Source: Dysidea avara
Lineage: Eukaryota; Porifera; Demospongiae; Dictyoceratida; Dysideidae
Assembly (NCBI RefSeq): GCF_963678975.1
Contig: NC_089280.1
Span: 34,668,008-34,732,007, forward strand
DNA: 64,000 nucleotides
Reading direction: 5' to 3'
The position numbers were made by a program, and so were the translations under genes. The notes beneath the pieces are model-generated. The model saw only the letters and a program-made list of their open reading frames with translations. It ran no database searches and was not told the origin of the DNA. Below are positions 1 through 12,153 of this stretch, piece by piece. The stretch's first letter is position 1; each line of letters starts with the position of its first letter.

Positions 1-76
1 ACACACAACACACATACTACACACACAACACACATACTACACACACAACACACATACTACACACACAACACACATA

Positions 77-160
<84 letters not shown>

Positions 161-258
161 CACACATACTACACACAACACACATACTACACACAACACA
201 TACACACTACACGCACCACACTACACACACAACACACACATACTGCACACATCACACA

Positions 259-354
<96 letters not shown>

Positions 355-535
355 TACACACATCACACACACTACACACACACACGCACGCACACACACA
401 CATACCACACACACACATACACTACACACACTACACACACACACACACACAAACTACACACAATACATACACACTACACGCACCACACTACACACACACA
501 CACAACACACACATACTACACACATCACACACACA

Positions 536-589
<54 letters not shown>

Positions 590-867
590 TACACACATCA
601 CACACACTACACACACACACGCACGCACACACACACATACCACACACACACATACACTACACACACTACACACACACACACACAAACACACATACTACAC
701 ACAATACATACACACTACACGCACCACACTACACGCACCACACTACACACACACACAACACACACATACTACACACATCACACACACTACACACACACAC
801 GCACGCACACACACACATACCACACACACACATACCACACACACACATACACTACACACACACACAC
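1..867. repeat. CA/GT microsatellite and derived minisatellite
   Basis: Almost pure CA dinucleotide tracts alternate with interrupted units built from cacacatactac, cacgcacgcac and cacaccacac. Whole blocks of about 230 bp recur (for example around 355-480, 590-720 and 770-850), so a higher-order tandem array grew from the microsatellite. It lies in the WDR24 intron after exon 15 and touches that exon's donor at 867/868. Cysteine/valine-rich open frames across it are artefacts of the GTGTGT repeat. Confidence 0.95.
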
Positions 868-3800
868 CTGCAGACAACACAGTTTCTTTAGCAGTTGATG
901 GCCTGGTTGTGTCCCCTGCTCCATCCTTCGATGGTTGGATGTTATCAGACTCAACACTGTTAGCTGAAAACTGAACAAGAAAGAAAAAATTCCAATAACA
1001 ATTGGGAACAATTTTAAAATCCAAATCACGGGCTTAACTAATGATATAAAATCCTTAGCTGCCATCAAGTGAGGAACTCAGTAACTCAGGTCACTGATAA
1101 CACAATTGATATTCTTTGAATGGTTTTCATCTCTCCTGTATTAGAATGTCTGACTGCTATATTAGAGTACTTGACTGATCCCACACCTAACACCCTAGGA
1201 TCACACCAGTGTCAGGGGCAAATCTAGTTACTAAGGCAGGGGGAATACTGGTAGAAGTGACTGCACAGTGTGAAGTAACAACATGCACAAACATGTCAGT
1301 GTAAAAGTATGACAAGAATTTCTTGTTAGGGTGGGAATGGAATCAGAAACTCTATATATAGTGGAACCTCAGTTATCCGAACCCCTTGGGACCAGAGGTG
1401 GTCCTTAAGTCTGAAAAGTCTGTATCTCTGAAACTGTGTATAAATAACATTAAAATAACACAATGAAAATTTTTAAAAATATCAGTATTTTCAACTACCC
1501 TAATAGAACAGTCACTACTGTAATAGAGCAGTCATTTCCGTAATTCGGTTAACCGAGAATCCGGATAAGTGGGATCCAGATAGTTGAGGTTCCAAGGTGT
1601 AATTGTTTGATAAAATGTTTATAATATTAAACTGCTCTTAGTTGTTTTATTAGAGTTGCTCAATCTCTAACGTTCTAACCCACCTAGTTCCCCTTACTAT
1701 GGCTATAATGGGTAGCAATTCCATGGACTGATTTGGACATATTGTACACAGATATAAACTGCATCAAAAACGCTTAAATTTTGTCTATCTATGTATAAGT
1801 TCTGAAGGTAGGGGGCATTAGCCAGTGCCCCACCCTAAATCTGTCCCTGAGTGATACATGACCAAATTCCACCAAGTTATCCTAAATAATGCTTACCACT
1901 CTAGAAGATAGCTGAGATTGAAGGCCGGACTGAGGAGGCAGAAAGCCAAGGTGTTGGAAGTCAGTGTGATTATCACAATATAAACGACTCAGTATTCTCC
2001 AGGTCTGAGCCACGCCCCTCTTGCCAAGTCCCTCTGCAACCTGTAACCATGACATCACATCACTATAGAATACATAAAAATTAGATAGGGATGTTTTGGC
2101 TAATATGTATAAGTGATAAAGGAAAGAAACTGATACTAGTAAGAACATTATTTTGACTACTGTATAGCTGGAAACTCTCAAGGGACGAAACTTTCACGAA
2201 TTTAGCGAGTAATGGTAGCTTCGTGAAAATATAATCGTGAAATGTTTCAGGCTTACACACATAGCTATTACCAGTCTCCAGACTTTCGTGAATTTAAAAA
2301 CTCGAAAATCAGATTTTAACACAGTTTTGCAAAAGTTTCATCCCTTGAAAATTTCCCACTAACTGGCATAAAACTATGACCACAAGATAGACAATAATAC
2401 AGAATTTGTGAATTGTACCTACTCAAGTAAATTAAAAAATAGACCGAAATAGGACATAACTATATGATGTCACTGGACATCATGTGATAAAGCACCCTTA
2501 ACAGGTACTCATTGTATCAATGTAGGATTTGTTGCTAATGTACAGTAAGTTAAAGCATTCTAGTAAGACATTTAGTTGAAAAACTGGTAAAGAGGATGGT
2601 TTTGCCTGTGCCTAAGCCTGGTGTATAAATTGGCACAGCAACCTTATAGTATAGTTATAGTATAGCGGCACAACCAAAAAATCGTGCACTTTTTCATAAA
2701 GCCATGAAACTTTCCACATTAATAGTACTCCTCAATACATGTATTTTTAGATATAGTGCCATAGCTGATTTGACCTTTGGTGACCTTTATAGCCATTTTT
2801 GTACAGAAAATTGATCATTTTTGTCTTTAACTCCCTGAGGCAGTAATTAACTTGTTAAAACATGGTACCAAACAAAAGATCTTGCTGATAGTAACAACTT
2901 GGTTTTTATTTGAAGTCAATAGGTGATTTCATTACAAAGTTATGATCATTTTTATTAGCTACAAAATTTGATATATTTACCTGCCCTTGAGGTGTGAATT
3001 ACCTGTGGGCAGATAATTATGCATAAATAATATTATATATTTATCAAATTTTGAAGCTAATAAAAATGATCATAACTTTGTAATGAAATCACCTATTGAC
3101 TTCAAATAAAAACCAAGTTGTTTCTATCAGCAAGATCTTTTGTTTGGTACCATGTTTTAACAAGTTAATTACTGCCTCAGGGAGTTAAAGACAAAAATGA
3201 TCAATTTTTTGTACAAAAATGGCCATAAAGGTCACCAAAGGTCACCAAAGGTCAAATCAGCCATGGCACTATATCTAAAAATACATGTATTGAGGAGTAC
3301 TATTAATGTGGAAAGTTTCATGGTCTTATGAAAAAGTGCACAATATTGCCAATTTTGGGGGCTACGCCGCTATACTATTACTGTTGAAGCTTCAGAGCTC
3401 AAACTCCCAACACAATACCATATTTGTTCAATTACAAAACTGAACTGCATGCTTGTTTCTAGTAGAATTAAGACTCAAATTCAACACCTCCATAATAACC
3501 ATCCAATCTACAATACATCCAGTGAGTTTCAGTGCGACTAAATTTTTGTCACTTCAAGAACACGTAATTCACAAATTCCTGGCCATCAATTTTTCCCAAG
3601 TCAAAAACTTTTATTACACATGTCCACTTCAATTAATGCTCACCTTGTAATTGTGTTCACAGATTTCATGTAACGAGACACCTTGGAGCTTGTATGATGT
3701 AGCCATAGTAACAAAACAGTCTCTTTTAGGTGTTTTCTATAAAGGATTGATGATTTACATTACAGTGGAACCTAACTAGCTCTCTTAAAGGACTCTGAAT

Positions 3801-6800
3801 TAAGAACATAATTATGGTACACGTACAAGGACAAAGAGAGGTCCCAACAAGCCTAGCTCAATACATATGCATTTGATGTCTGTGTTATATAAATGTCTGG
3901 GTTGCAAAGTTCTGTTATAGAAAAGATGTCAACAAACCTTTGAGTACTGAATGTACTCCCTGAGGGTGGAGTTCACATCAAGGAATGCTGGTTGTGAAGC
4001 TGTCAAAGGATCAATGTCTTCTGTTTGCTTGCGAAAAGTAAATGGTCTCCAGCTCCCAGCAGCATATTGGCCATGGTTGCTAAGGGGAAAAGGAACATCA
4101 GAAACTGACCATGACACAGACAACAGATATACCTGTACTAGAGTATTATTATCACAAATCAAGGTATGACATGCAAATAGCTGTATCAGCTCTACATAAG
4201 TGATGAACTGAAGTGGAATGGAAACCATGTGCTGTGTAGGCTGGGTCACATGATCTAAGAAGACCTCACACAACTGCTGCTGTGACTGACAGGAGGGGCT
4301 CTTTCATGGTTCATGCAGCAACTGACTAGGACATTGGAAGACGAAAGCTTGACAAAGCTTCAGGACTGCAGAAGTTAATGTGCCCAACCCCTTCACTCAA
4401 GCAAAGAGTATACTGGACTCCTCTCTAGATTAAGTATACTGCACACTCATTACTGCAAGTCCTGTTCAGAACTAGCCTGAGTATATAGTAGCATAGGGGA
4501 TCAGGGAGAGTAAAGACACACACACACTATATCACTATTAAAAAGAATTAGAGAGAGCAGGTATATTATCCCACTTGCCAACGTACAATAACTACTCTTT
4601 ACTCATCACATGCAGGAAACTCAAAAGCAATATGATCATAAACAGGACATCCATGCACATAACCAAACAGAATGAACATCATAGTACGTTTCTCACAAGC
4701 ATCCACTGCATGGCTGAAAATATCTTAGGGATGAGCATAAACAAAAGAGTAGCATTCTGCTGACAAACACTGTTAACTAGATACTGTTATCTTTTGAGCG
4801 GACAAGACCACATGATACACCTCTTCCATGTCCCTGGACTCATACACTTGGCTGATAAGTAGACCAGCTCTTGATAAATACAATACAACGAGTACACAGT
4901 GATAGTACAGAAGTCCTCCGTCATGACTTCTTCATGTAGCAAATATTCTTTCCTTATGGTCCACCATACTCTGAGCAAGTACAAAATACGTAGCTGCACT
5001 TGTGGCCTCTGGCAATTATCCTGGTTCCATTTAAAATAGACTGGTGTACCAGAGAGGCAGAGACTGCCAAATCTATAGCTAGTGGCACTGAGATTTTTAT
5101 GGGTAGACACTCCCATAGCTACCCTGTACCAACTCCCAATCATAGACAAGTCATTGGCAGCCCCCCAGATCTTGAGCAGGATATAGCACTAGGTAATGAA
5201 GGACAGCAAGGACAGCTGCTTCTTCCTTTGATGTAGCAGGGGCTGACAGCAAAATGCCATGAATCTAGAGAATATGCTTTCAACCATCTGGAAAGGTCTG
5301 TTATAGCTCTATGGGCTTTCGGGAAGTTTTGGCAGAACGATCCATTTGTACAAGGTGGCCATCTACAACTGAAGAATCATACCAATAAGGGAAAGCTCCT
5401 CCTGGCAACTGAGCCAAGCCAATAAATTCCCATCTTTTGGTCTTCTCAACCGTTGAAGGAATGCTGAAGCTGTGGAAGGCTCAAGGTGGGGATGGGGGGG
5501 GGGGGGGGGTCCCCCTAGGCAGTGCAAACAATGTCCACTGACAGAAGGTTTGGGTTAAACAGCAAAATTAATGGTAGCCCAGCAGCACAATTCTCAGGGT
5601 AGACCATAACTCCATGGCAGGTAAAGTGTGTTGCACTAGTTGGAAAAGCAATAAAAAAAAAAGCAGCTCATCCTCGATGTTTGCTGCTCCACCAGTAGTT
5701 TACCACTAAACAAAATGGCTTCAATGAAATCAGGAGTGATTTTGAATGCCAATCAACATGATAGAGCTGCTCTAAAGCCATATAACACATTAAATGTTGT
5801 GAAGCTAAACAGATGGCTATACAGATAGGGTGCCATGAAGTGCTAACAAGCTGATGATAAAAACATTAGTTGCACCATTTATTAGTACTACAACTACAGT
5901 CAACAAGGGTAGACATGATATGCCATTGATTCTATAAAGAAATTGTCCAAAGAATATCTCCAGCGTGTGTATTTTACAATTACATGAGCAATGGACTAAA
6001 ACAACTACACCCCATAACAACTATTAGAACAGACGACTTATTAGTACATATTGAACATAATGACTGTTATGGCTACTTTTTCCCAAACACAAGATCCAAA
6101 CAAGACACAAATGCTATGGAAGGGTTTGTGTGACATGATGCTGTGAGCTTTGCTATCTGTACTGATGAAGACAGAAACCAGGCACTTGAGAAGATCATAG
6201 CTTATGACAACAATTCATGGTATAACATGTTTTTGCAATTTTCATTGTGTTCCACTGTAGTCAAGTGGACATACGGGAAAAAAATTGCGTGAGCAGTAAC
6301 GAAATGCAGATATTTATTTAGGAGCTGGCTGCTTAATCTATCAAGTGATTATGAGGGCAAGTACCAACCCAGCACAGCATTGCTGAATTGAATGTCCAGT
6401 GGAAGGTAGTAGATGATCTACAGGGTCTTGATAAGTGTTTAAACTTTGAGCCAATGAGGACTTAGAGAACTGACACAGAGAAACTATCTTGTTACTTTGT
6501 AGGCAAGTATCCCCAGTGAAAAAAATTTGGTTCGAATCTGGAGGGAAACTTCACTGGAAAAATTGTTTAAGGGAACATGGAGCTATACATGTATGAAAAT
6601 TGAATCATTTCACCTGTACACATGACCTGTACCAGATAGACACTACTAGTACACTACAACATGTGATGTTCAGTTGTAATTTGTAAGCATCAGAAATTTC
6701 TTTGCAGTAGTTATCTGATGTTATTGTTCTATTAGAGTAGTTGTTAAAACAATTAATTTCACACACGCACGCACGCACGCACACACACAAACCAGTGCTA

Positions 6801-9800
6801 GAAATAGCATAACAGTCAGCCATTTTCCAACAAACTATGACTACCAAAATATTTTCAGTAGCACAATTTAGAGTATATTTTAATGGGGTCCCAATATTGT
6901 AGTCTGAAGTACAAAATTCATATCCCAACACTATGGGTGATTCCCCCAGGGTTACACTACTGAGTCAGAGTCCATGGACTAGAGACACAAACCCCATACG
7001 GGAGACAGGATGATGCTTACAGTGTCAACTTACTTCGACGATGTTAGTGAGTTGTGTGATCGGTGTGTAACATAGTCCCCACAGGCGTGTGCAACATTGT
7101 CATCACTGCTAATTGACAACCCAACTGGTGTCTATGGGAACAACAAGACAAGAATGAACAGTGGATATAAGCTAATTAGAACGTATAACCACTGATGTAG
7201 TTTAAATGTTTGAAGCAACGCGGTTTATGAACATAAAAAAATGAGAGGTTTAGTACAGGTAAGCATGGAGACAGACCTACATTCGGCCTACAACACTTCT
7301 ATGCCAGCAGCTACGTTGTGTTTTCAAGTGCTTTTGTATCTTGATCATCCTTGGCCAAGGTGAGAGTCAAAAGCCTAACAAGAAATTTCTTTGCCTTAGA
7401 AGTAGTACAAGCACCATTGGTAAAGTAAATACCACAATCAATATGTATATATCTAGAATTATAACGTGAACTTTATACACAAATGTTAAGAGTGTTTAGT
7501 AGGCGTTAAGTTAGTAGTTACAAACTTATTATTGGAGTTTGACTGATCAGAGTACAGGATAGTACCTCCTTATGGTAGCCTTGCCCCACTTACTGCCTTT
7601 TCTGCTGGTTTAATAGTATCTTGAATTCCTTCATAGATAAGTTTACCATCCTTGGAACATGACAATATGTTTGTGTCATTTAACCAAGCGAAAGCTGTTG
7701 AGAATACATGTGGGTGTGTTGGAGGTGTATTGTGGGCGTGACTCACCTGTGACATCATCCGAGTGTGACATGAAGGAAGCTAAAGGAATGTAGGACCTTC
7801 GGATATCCCAAACTGCCACCATGTTGTCGAGAATTTGAGAACAGCTGAAACAATTGAGTATACAACAGTTGATCACTAAACGTATGTGCATGTACATACA
7901 TGCACACAACACAGACAGACAGACAGACAGACAGACATACACATGGCAAACCTAGCAATATGGTATTTGTGTGAAGGTCTCCACTTCACCCTAGCAACTG
8001 AGGACATACCATATATTGAATGTACCTCCCTAGGCCTTGACACATTAGCTTGTAGCTCCAGTATCTGTCAGTACAACACACATGTAGTAATACTCATACA
8101 ATCAACTAACAAAAACCCTTTTCCACTATATTATGTACATTATCAGGTGGCCAGGTAACTTTGTATACACAAAAGACACATTTAAGATTAGACAGCTAGG
8201 TGACCTTGAAACACTCACTTTAATACTCTTGTCTCTACCAGCTGAAGCAAGCCAGTGAGTGTCAGCATCAGGATGCCAACTACATGAGTACGCAGGTCCA
8301 CTGTGTACTTGAATACTCTTGAGAGCTGAGTCTGGGTATCGCCTGTCCCAAATCTACAAAAAAGATCGGTACAACACTTATAGCTAGTGCTATAGTATGC
8401 TAACACACCTGTACTGTTCCGTTGTCGTAGGATACAGCAAACTGCATGTCACGAGGATATGGATGAGGACATATCTACACACACACACACTACACTATAC
8501 AACACATCAACAATACTGTACTAACCTTAACATCTCTTACACTGTCCACTCCATTGAATCTCTGTACCGGTTGTTTAGTACGAATATCCTAACCAACAAC
8601 AGTCAGCACAGGTGTATGCAACTATAGTATACCAGTTATACACTTGATTGAACTGTAAAAGTTTTTGTACTTGTTTTACTTTTAACAATATAATTATGAC
8701 TGGTGAACTTGCACGTATTGGATTAAAAAAAGGCAGACTTTATGTTTTGGTCTGAATGTGCACCCCAATTGTCAAAAGTTATGCTGGTTTCAGCTGTGTT
8801 CAGCCTGCTACACAGCATTACAAAATGAAGAACAGAATGGGAAGTTAAAGTACCTTTGCAAATCAATTCAGTCACTACAGAAAATATCATGTTGGGAAGC
8901 CATCATGTGCTACCATGAATCGACACCTTACACTGTCAGCAAAAGATATGGGCGACAAAGGAGGACAAAGCATTGTACATACTGCGGTATGCCAAAAGGC
9001 ACTTATTGGGCTGAAGCAACATCTAACAGTGCAAGTCTGTAGTCTTAGATATTATTGAGTTACAATTGTCTGAAGGTATCAGGCAGTTAGTTTGTCAGTA
9101 GAATATTCCACTGAATATTTTGGGTCATATGCTGAAGGCACTTTAGGGCTTGAGATACTGTCAAGGTGTCATTTAGGTAATGATAATATGTATAATATAT
9201 TTTATGGGAAAGTGCAAACCTCCATAATCCCTAATATACTGTACCACACTACCATACCTATGTACGGAAAATACAGCACAAGGGGGCGTGTTGAGAGGCT
9301 AATACAGCATGAGGTGAAGCCGAGTGCTGTATTTGCCTCGAGACACCCCCGGAGTGCTGTATTTTTCATACACACAGGTATAGGTGGTGCTTTAAGTGTT
9401 ATATTGCACTTCCTGGCTCGGAGCGATTTTCTCTAGTACTCACACTCCTTAAATGAATACTCACCGAGTATTAGTATTTGTTTCAGCCCTAATTTTTGGT
9501 GATCATGATATCAGTAAGTGTTTATATAATCTACTTCTAGTCGTAGAACACACTAATAGGATTAGTTTGGCTAGTTTTAGCAATTTGCAATGTTATGCAC
9601 ATGATCAATCGTGCCGTCTTAGTAGAGTTGTGTTTAAATAGCTTCGTGATCAGACAATCAGTAAGTGTTTATACAATCTATTTCTAGCTGTAAAATGAAC
9701 TGATAGGATTAGTTTGGCTGGTTTTAGTGATTTACAGTGTTACGCATGTAGGCCTATAGCTAGGGTCATTTTCGTAACATTCCTTAAATAAATTCTCCAC

Positions 9801-11095
9801 ATAACTGTACTGTATTTACAAAAGTGTGCTGTATTTGCCAAATTAAGCACACAACTGTTCTGAAGTAGTTACAGTACTGTATGGACAGTACGGTAAGCAG
9901 CACCACTTTGACCCTCCCACGCAAAGTACAATATAATGGTACAGGAAAGCCAGTTACAATATTAGCTCACAGGCTAACTTGGTCACTGGTCAAGCCATGT
10001 AGGGCAAGCATAGCAAAATTGAAGGAACTGGCACAGCTCTACTGATCAAGAATGATAAAGCTTCGTCAACATTTATTTCAATTTCGTGAAGTGGTTCAAA
10101 TCACCACACCAATTCATGAAGCTAACTTTATACATTATAAACACAACGCATACAGATTATGATAAGGCCACTCCACTCTGTTTCCCATCCACCGCCCACA
10201 TCTAGTTACTGTCAGCTCTAAATATTCCATTATTTTCTGGTTATTCTTGTATACCGAGTAAAGCCATCATGAAACAGTGTCAGCCGTGCTATCAGGCTAG
10301 CCCGAACTTCATGTTTGTGTTATTTTTGACTTAAAAATGAAGGAACAAGCTTAAGCACGCTTTTATGCAGCTTTTTTATGATTGTGCCAGGCAAATGATG
10401 GCTTAAAAAGCTGCCAATCTTATAACGAAATAATGGAAATAGACTGCTCGCCTGCCTGCACGTAAATATGTCCTAGCAACATCATGTGAGTTTTTATAGT
10501 CTACACTTTATTCACACACAGAGTAACACTTACAATCGTTTGCATTGTACAATCTTGGGAGCCACTTATGAGCAAGTGAAACTCTCGAAGATGCCAACAG
10601 ATTTTATTAACAGCTCTCTGGTGTATATCCTTGAATACATGCTCTGTAAGTCAGTCAGTCAACACATCACACACACAACAAACATTACCAATCTTATTCT
10701 TAGCTGCCCTGCTGTGTAGATTCCACAACACTATGCTGCCATTATTGGGAGCACTGGCTAATAAATGGTCTACAAATTTAAGTGCACAGCCATAGAATTA
10801 TTACGATATAGCTGACAAAAGCACGTATTACCTTCCTTAGGGTTCCAATGCACGTCCTGGCAGCCGTAATTTAAGTTGAGAGATTTTATCGGGAGATCTC
10901 TGAGGTCCATATGTACGGAGAGTTGGTCGGACGAAAGATTGACGATCTTAAAAACTGAAAAACCAACTAGCCACCTAACTCAATATAAAACCTCCTACCT
11001 TTTCTGCCAGCCACTGCGGCCATGGTAGCTTCACGATTTGGCCGCTCATTTGTACCCAACGTACTACAAGACTGCTCTAAACTTAACATCGGCAT
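868..11095 (-). CDS. WDR24: WDR24-like WD40 protein, GATOR2 complex subunit (5' part, 15 exons, runs off left edge)
   Basis: WDR24 is a GATOR2 subunit (with WDR59, MIOS, SEH1L and SEC13) that relays amino-acid sufficiency to mTORC1 at the lysosome. Exons, 5' to 3': 10999-11095, 10832-10954, 10689-10769, 10534-10643, 8526-8588, 8409-8474, 8219-8353, 7952-8064, 7747-7844, 7594-7694, 7034-7131, 3938-4079, 3644-3736, 1897-2040, 868-970. All joins keep one frame and give about 522 residues. Seen: WD-repeat signatures such as AVNKICWH, LISGSQD, QIWDRRYPD, SSVARVKWRP and MVAVWDIRR, then the post-propeller match GVAQTWRILSRLYC. Vertebrate WDR24 is about 790 residues, so the linker end and C-terminal RING lie beyond base 1. 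The start is the ATG at 11095; a second in-frame ATG follows two codons later. The last visible donor lies directly in a GT repeat. Identity rests on recalled family motifs. Confidence 0.92.
1359..1595. mobile_element. Tigger/pogo-like MITE
   Basis: The ends are imperfect inverted repeats: left GTGGAACCTCAGTTATCC, right the complement of GGAACCTCAACTATCTGG. GTGGAACCTC followed by TATCCGAAC is the usual end of pogo/Tigger elements. There is no coding capacity. Two copies of the dispersed AATAGARCAGTCA motif lie inside (1501-1540). It sits in WDR24 intron 14. A half-copy of the same end (cagtggaacctaactag) occurs near 3764. The rest of 971-1896 shows nothing else I can name. Confidence 0.7.
2180..2346. 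mobile_element. Short foldback MITE, AAGGGACGAAACTTT ends
   Basis: The left end AAGGGACGAAACTTT and the right end AAAGTTTCATCCCTT are inverted complements with one mismatch. The interior has several short inverted TTCGTGAA-type words. It is 167 bp, non-coding, and lies in WDR24 intron 13. Confidence 0.65.
2656..3379. mobile_element. 724-bp long-arm foldback MITE
   Basis: Two arms of about 330 bp are near-perfect inverted complements around a loop near 2985-3030. For example, the stretch from GATCATTTTTATTAGCTAC (about 2944) is mirrored by AAGCTAATAAAAATGATC (about 3053). The outer ends are TTATAGTATAGCGGC and GCCGCTATACTATTA. A degenerate half of the same family is at about 45,225-45,500. 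It is non-coding, in WDR24 intron 13. Confidence 0.85.
4780..6060 (-). pseudogene. Decayed protein-coding remnant, family not recognised
   Basis: On the minus strand, protein-like stretches recur but hop between frames and hit stops. Examples are GAFPYWYDSSVVDGHLVQMD (about 5,400-5,330), ATSKEEAAVLAVLHYLVLYP (about 5,235-5,170) and LVVLYLSRAGLLISQVYESR (about 4,890-4,830). There is no ATG-to-stop frame and no splice site joins the pieces. A 16-G run at 5494-5509 interrupts it. This looks like a retrocopy or old gene fragment inside the long WDR24 intron 4,080-7,033. I do not recognise the source. The rest of that intron, about 6,060-7,033, shows no clear structure apart from a short CACG repeat near 6,765. 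Confidence 0.45.
8589..10533. repeat. WDR24 intron 4: decayed repeats, no exon seen
   Basis: A foldback lies at about 9,240-9,385: ACCATACCTATGT is mirrored by ACACAGGTATAGGTGGT, and TACAGCACAAGGGGG by CCCCCGGAGTGCTGTA. A direct duplication of about 100 bp follows (about 9,508-9,600 and 9,658-9,750, sharing AGTAAGTGTTTATA and AGGATTAGTTTGGCT). Open frames at 8,758-9,042 and 9,092-9,436 match nothing I know. The CCACTCCA/CCACCGCC block near 10,165-10,240 recurs near 52,230-52,330. Confidence 0.5.
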
Positions 11096-11183
11096 CTTGC
11101 ACTTTATTTAGAATATAAACTGAGACCCAGATGTTTAGAATACATTATGCATAAATGGACAATGATATGTTCATGTGTAAAGT

Positions 11184-12062
11184 TCAATAACGCGGGCTCC
11201 TTCGGGGACTTCTACGAGGACTACGATCTCTTCTTCTTGGGCTCCTGTGTGTAATATTATAAAATGTCAGAGGGCATCATATTCCATCAAGTCTTACCGG
11301 TCTTTCCTGGGGCTGTAGCTTTGACTACGACTCCTACTCCTACTGTGGCTCTTGCTCCTACTACGACTCCTTGAATAAGACCTAGACAAATTAAACAAAC
11401 CTTGACATTACTACAATAGCCCAAGACATGAATAAACTGTAGAAGCAACTGACGTACAATCCTGTACCAAACTTACTGATGCTATAACATGGTGTGATGG
11501 TAGCTAGAAGAGAAAATAAGCGTAGCTGAAGGTTGAGTGTTTTAGGTGCGAAGCAGTTTAAGCAGAGTAGACTGCTTGTTGTTGACTGGGCTGGGCGTTT
11601 AGTTGGGTGGTAGTTGAGTAGTTATAAGCGAAGAAGCGTAGTGTAGTGAAGGGTGTTAAATGTTGTAGTAGGTTTTAGTCCCTGTAGATATTCAGTTTTA
11701 AACACATTCAAATAAACAAATCCCATACCATACAAAATCACTTACAAAAAGATTTTACATTACCTTCTACGGCGCCTTCCATCACCGCGGCTATAGCGCC
11801 CTCCACCACCGCCTCTCATTCCAGGTTTACTACTGCTTCTTGCCAATTCAACTCTAATCCTCACTCCACACACATGGCGCCCGTCCATCGCATGTACAGC
11901 GTCTTCGGCATCACGCGGATCTTCGAATTCAATGAATGCGAACCCTGGAGGATTTCTCGCGACCCAAACTGACTTCAAAGCTCCATAGGCTTCAAATTCT
12001 CTCTCCAGTTCTTGTTTAGAACCTCCCGAACCAAGATCACCAACATAGACTTTACTCGACAT
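11184..12062 (-). CDS. SR splicing factor, SRSF3-like (copy A)
   Basis: This is a nuclear pre-mRNA splicing regulator: one RNA-recognition motif plus an arginine/serine tail. Exons: 11764-12062, 11298-11381, 11184-11244, giving 147 residues in one frame. The RRM occupies residues about 4-80, with RNP2 VYVGDL and RNP1 GFAFIEFE. A glycine hinge ([12 protein letters not shown]) is followed by RS-rich segments ([19 protein letters not shown] and [19 protein letters not shown]). No CCHC knuckle is present, so it fits SRSF3 rather than SRSF7; SRSF3 is about 164 residues. The start is the ATG at 12062; the frame stays open upstream only to a GTG. The stop is 88 bp from the WDR24 start on the same strand. 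A head-to-head promoter is shared with the coiled-coil gene. Intron 1 (11,382-11,763) could host a regulated exon, as in many SR genes, but none was identified. Confidence 0.95.
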
Positions 12063-12153
12063 GTTGTGGCGGTTTCTTTTCCGCTTGAGCACGTGCTATA
12101 ATTAAGTTATCACGTGATGTTTACAGCTAGCTAATTTATTAGAATACGTTTCC
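12063..12153. promoter_or_regulatory. Bidirectional promoter with two CACGTG boxes (copy A)
   Basis: Only 91 bp separates the SR gene ATG (minus) from the coiled-coil gene ATG (plus). It holds CACGTG at 12090-12095 and a full TCACGTGA palindrome at 12110-12117. CACGTG is bound by bHLH-ZIP factors (USF, MYC/MAX, MITF/TFE); TCACGTGA is the form favoured by MITF/TFE and USF. Both boxes and their spacing recur in copy B. No TATA box is evident. Function is inferred from position. Confidence 0.7.

Noticed and set aside
187..1068. Cysteine/valine-rich open frames over the left repeat
   Set aside because: They are translations of GTGTGT microsatellite and have no stops only because of the repeat composition.
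4080..4104. Alternative start of WDR24 exon 12 at 4104
   Set aside because: It gives a phase conflict with exon 11; the TTCCCCTTAG acceptor at 4080 restores the frame.
7566..7593. Extension of WDR24 exon 10 to 7566
   Set aside because: It runs into an in-frame TAA; the GTAAGT donor at 7593 fits better and keeps phase.
12063..12092. Upstream extension of the SR gene (LKRKRNRHN before the ATG)
   Set aside because: The upstream codon is GTG, not ATG; the ATG at 12062 fits the SRSF3 family start.
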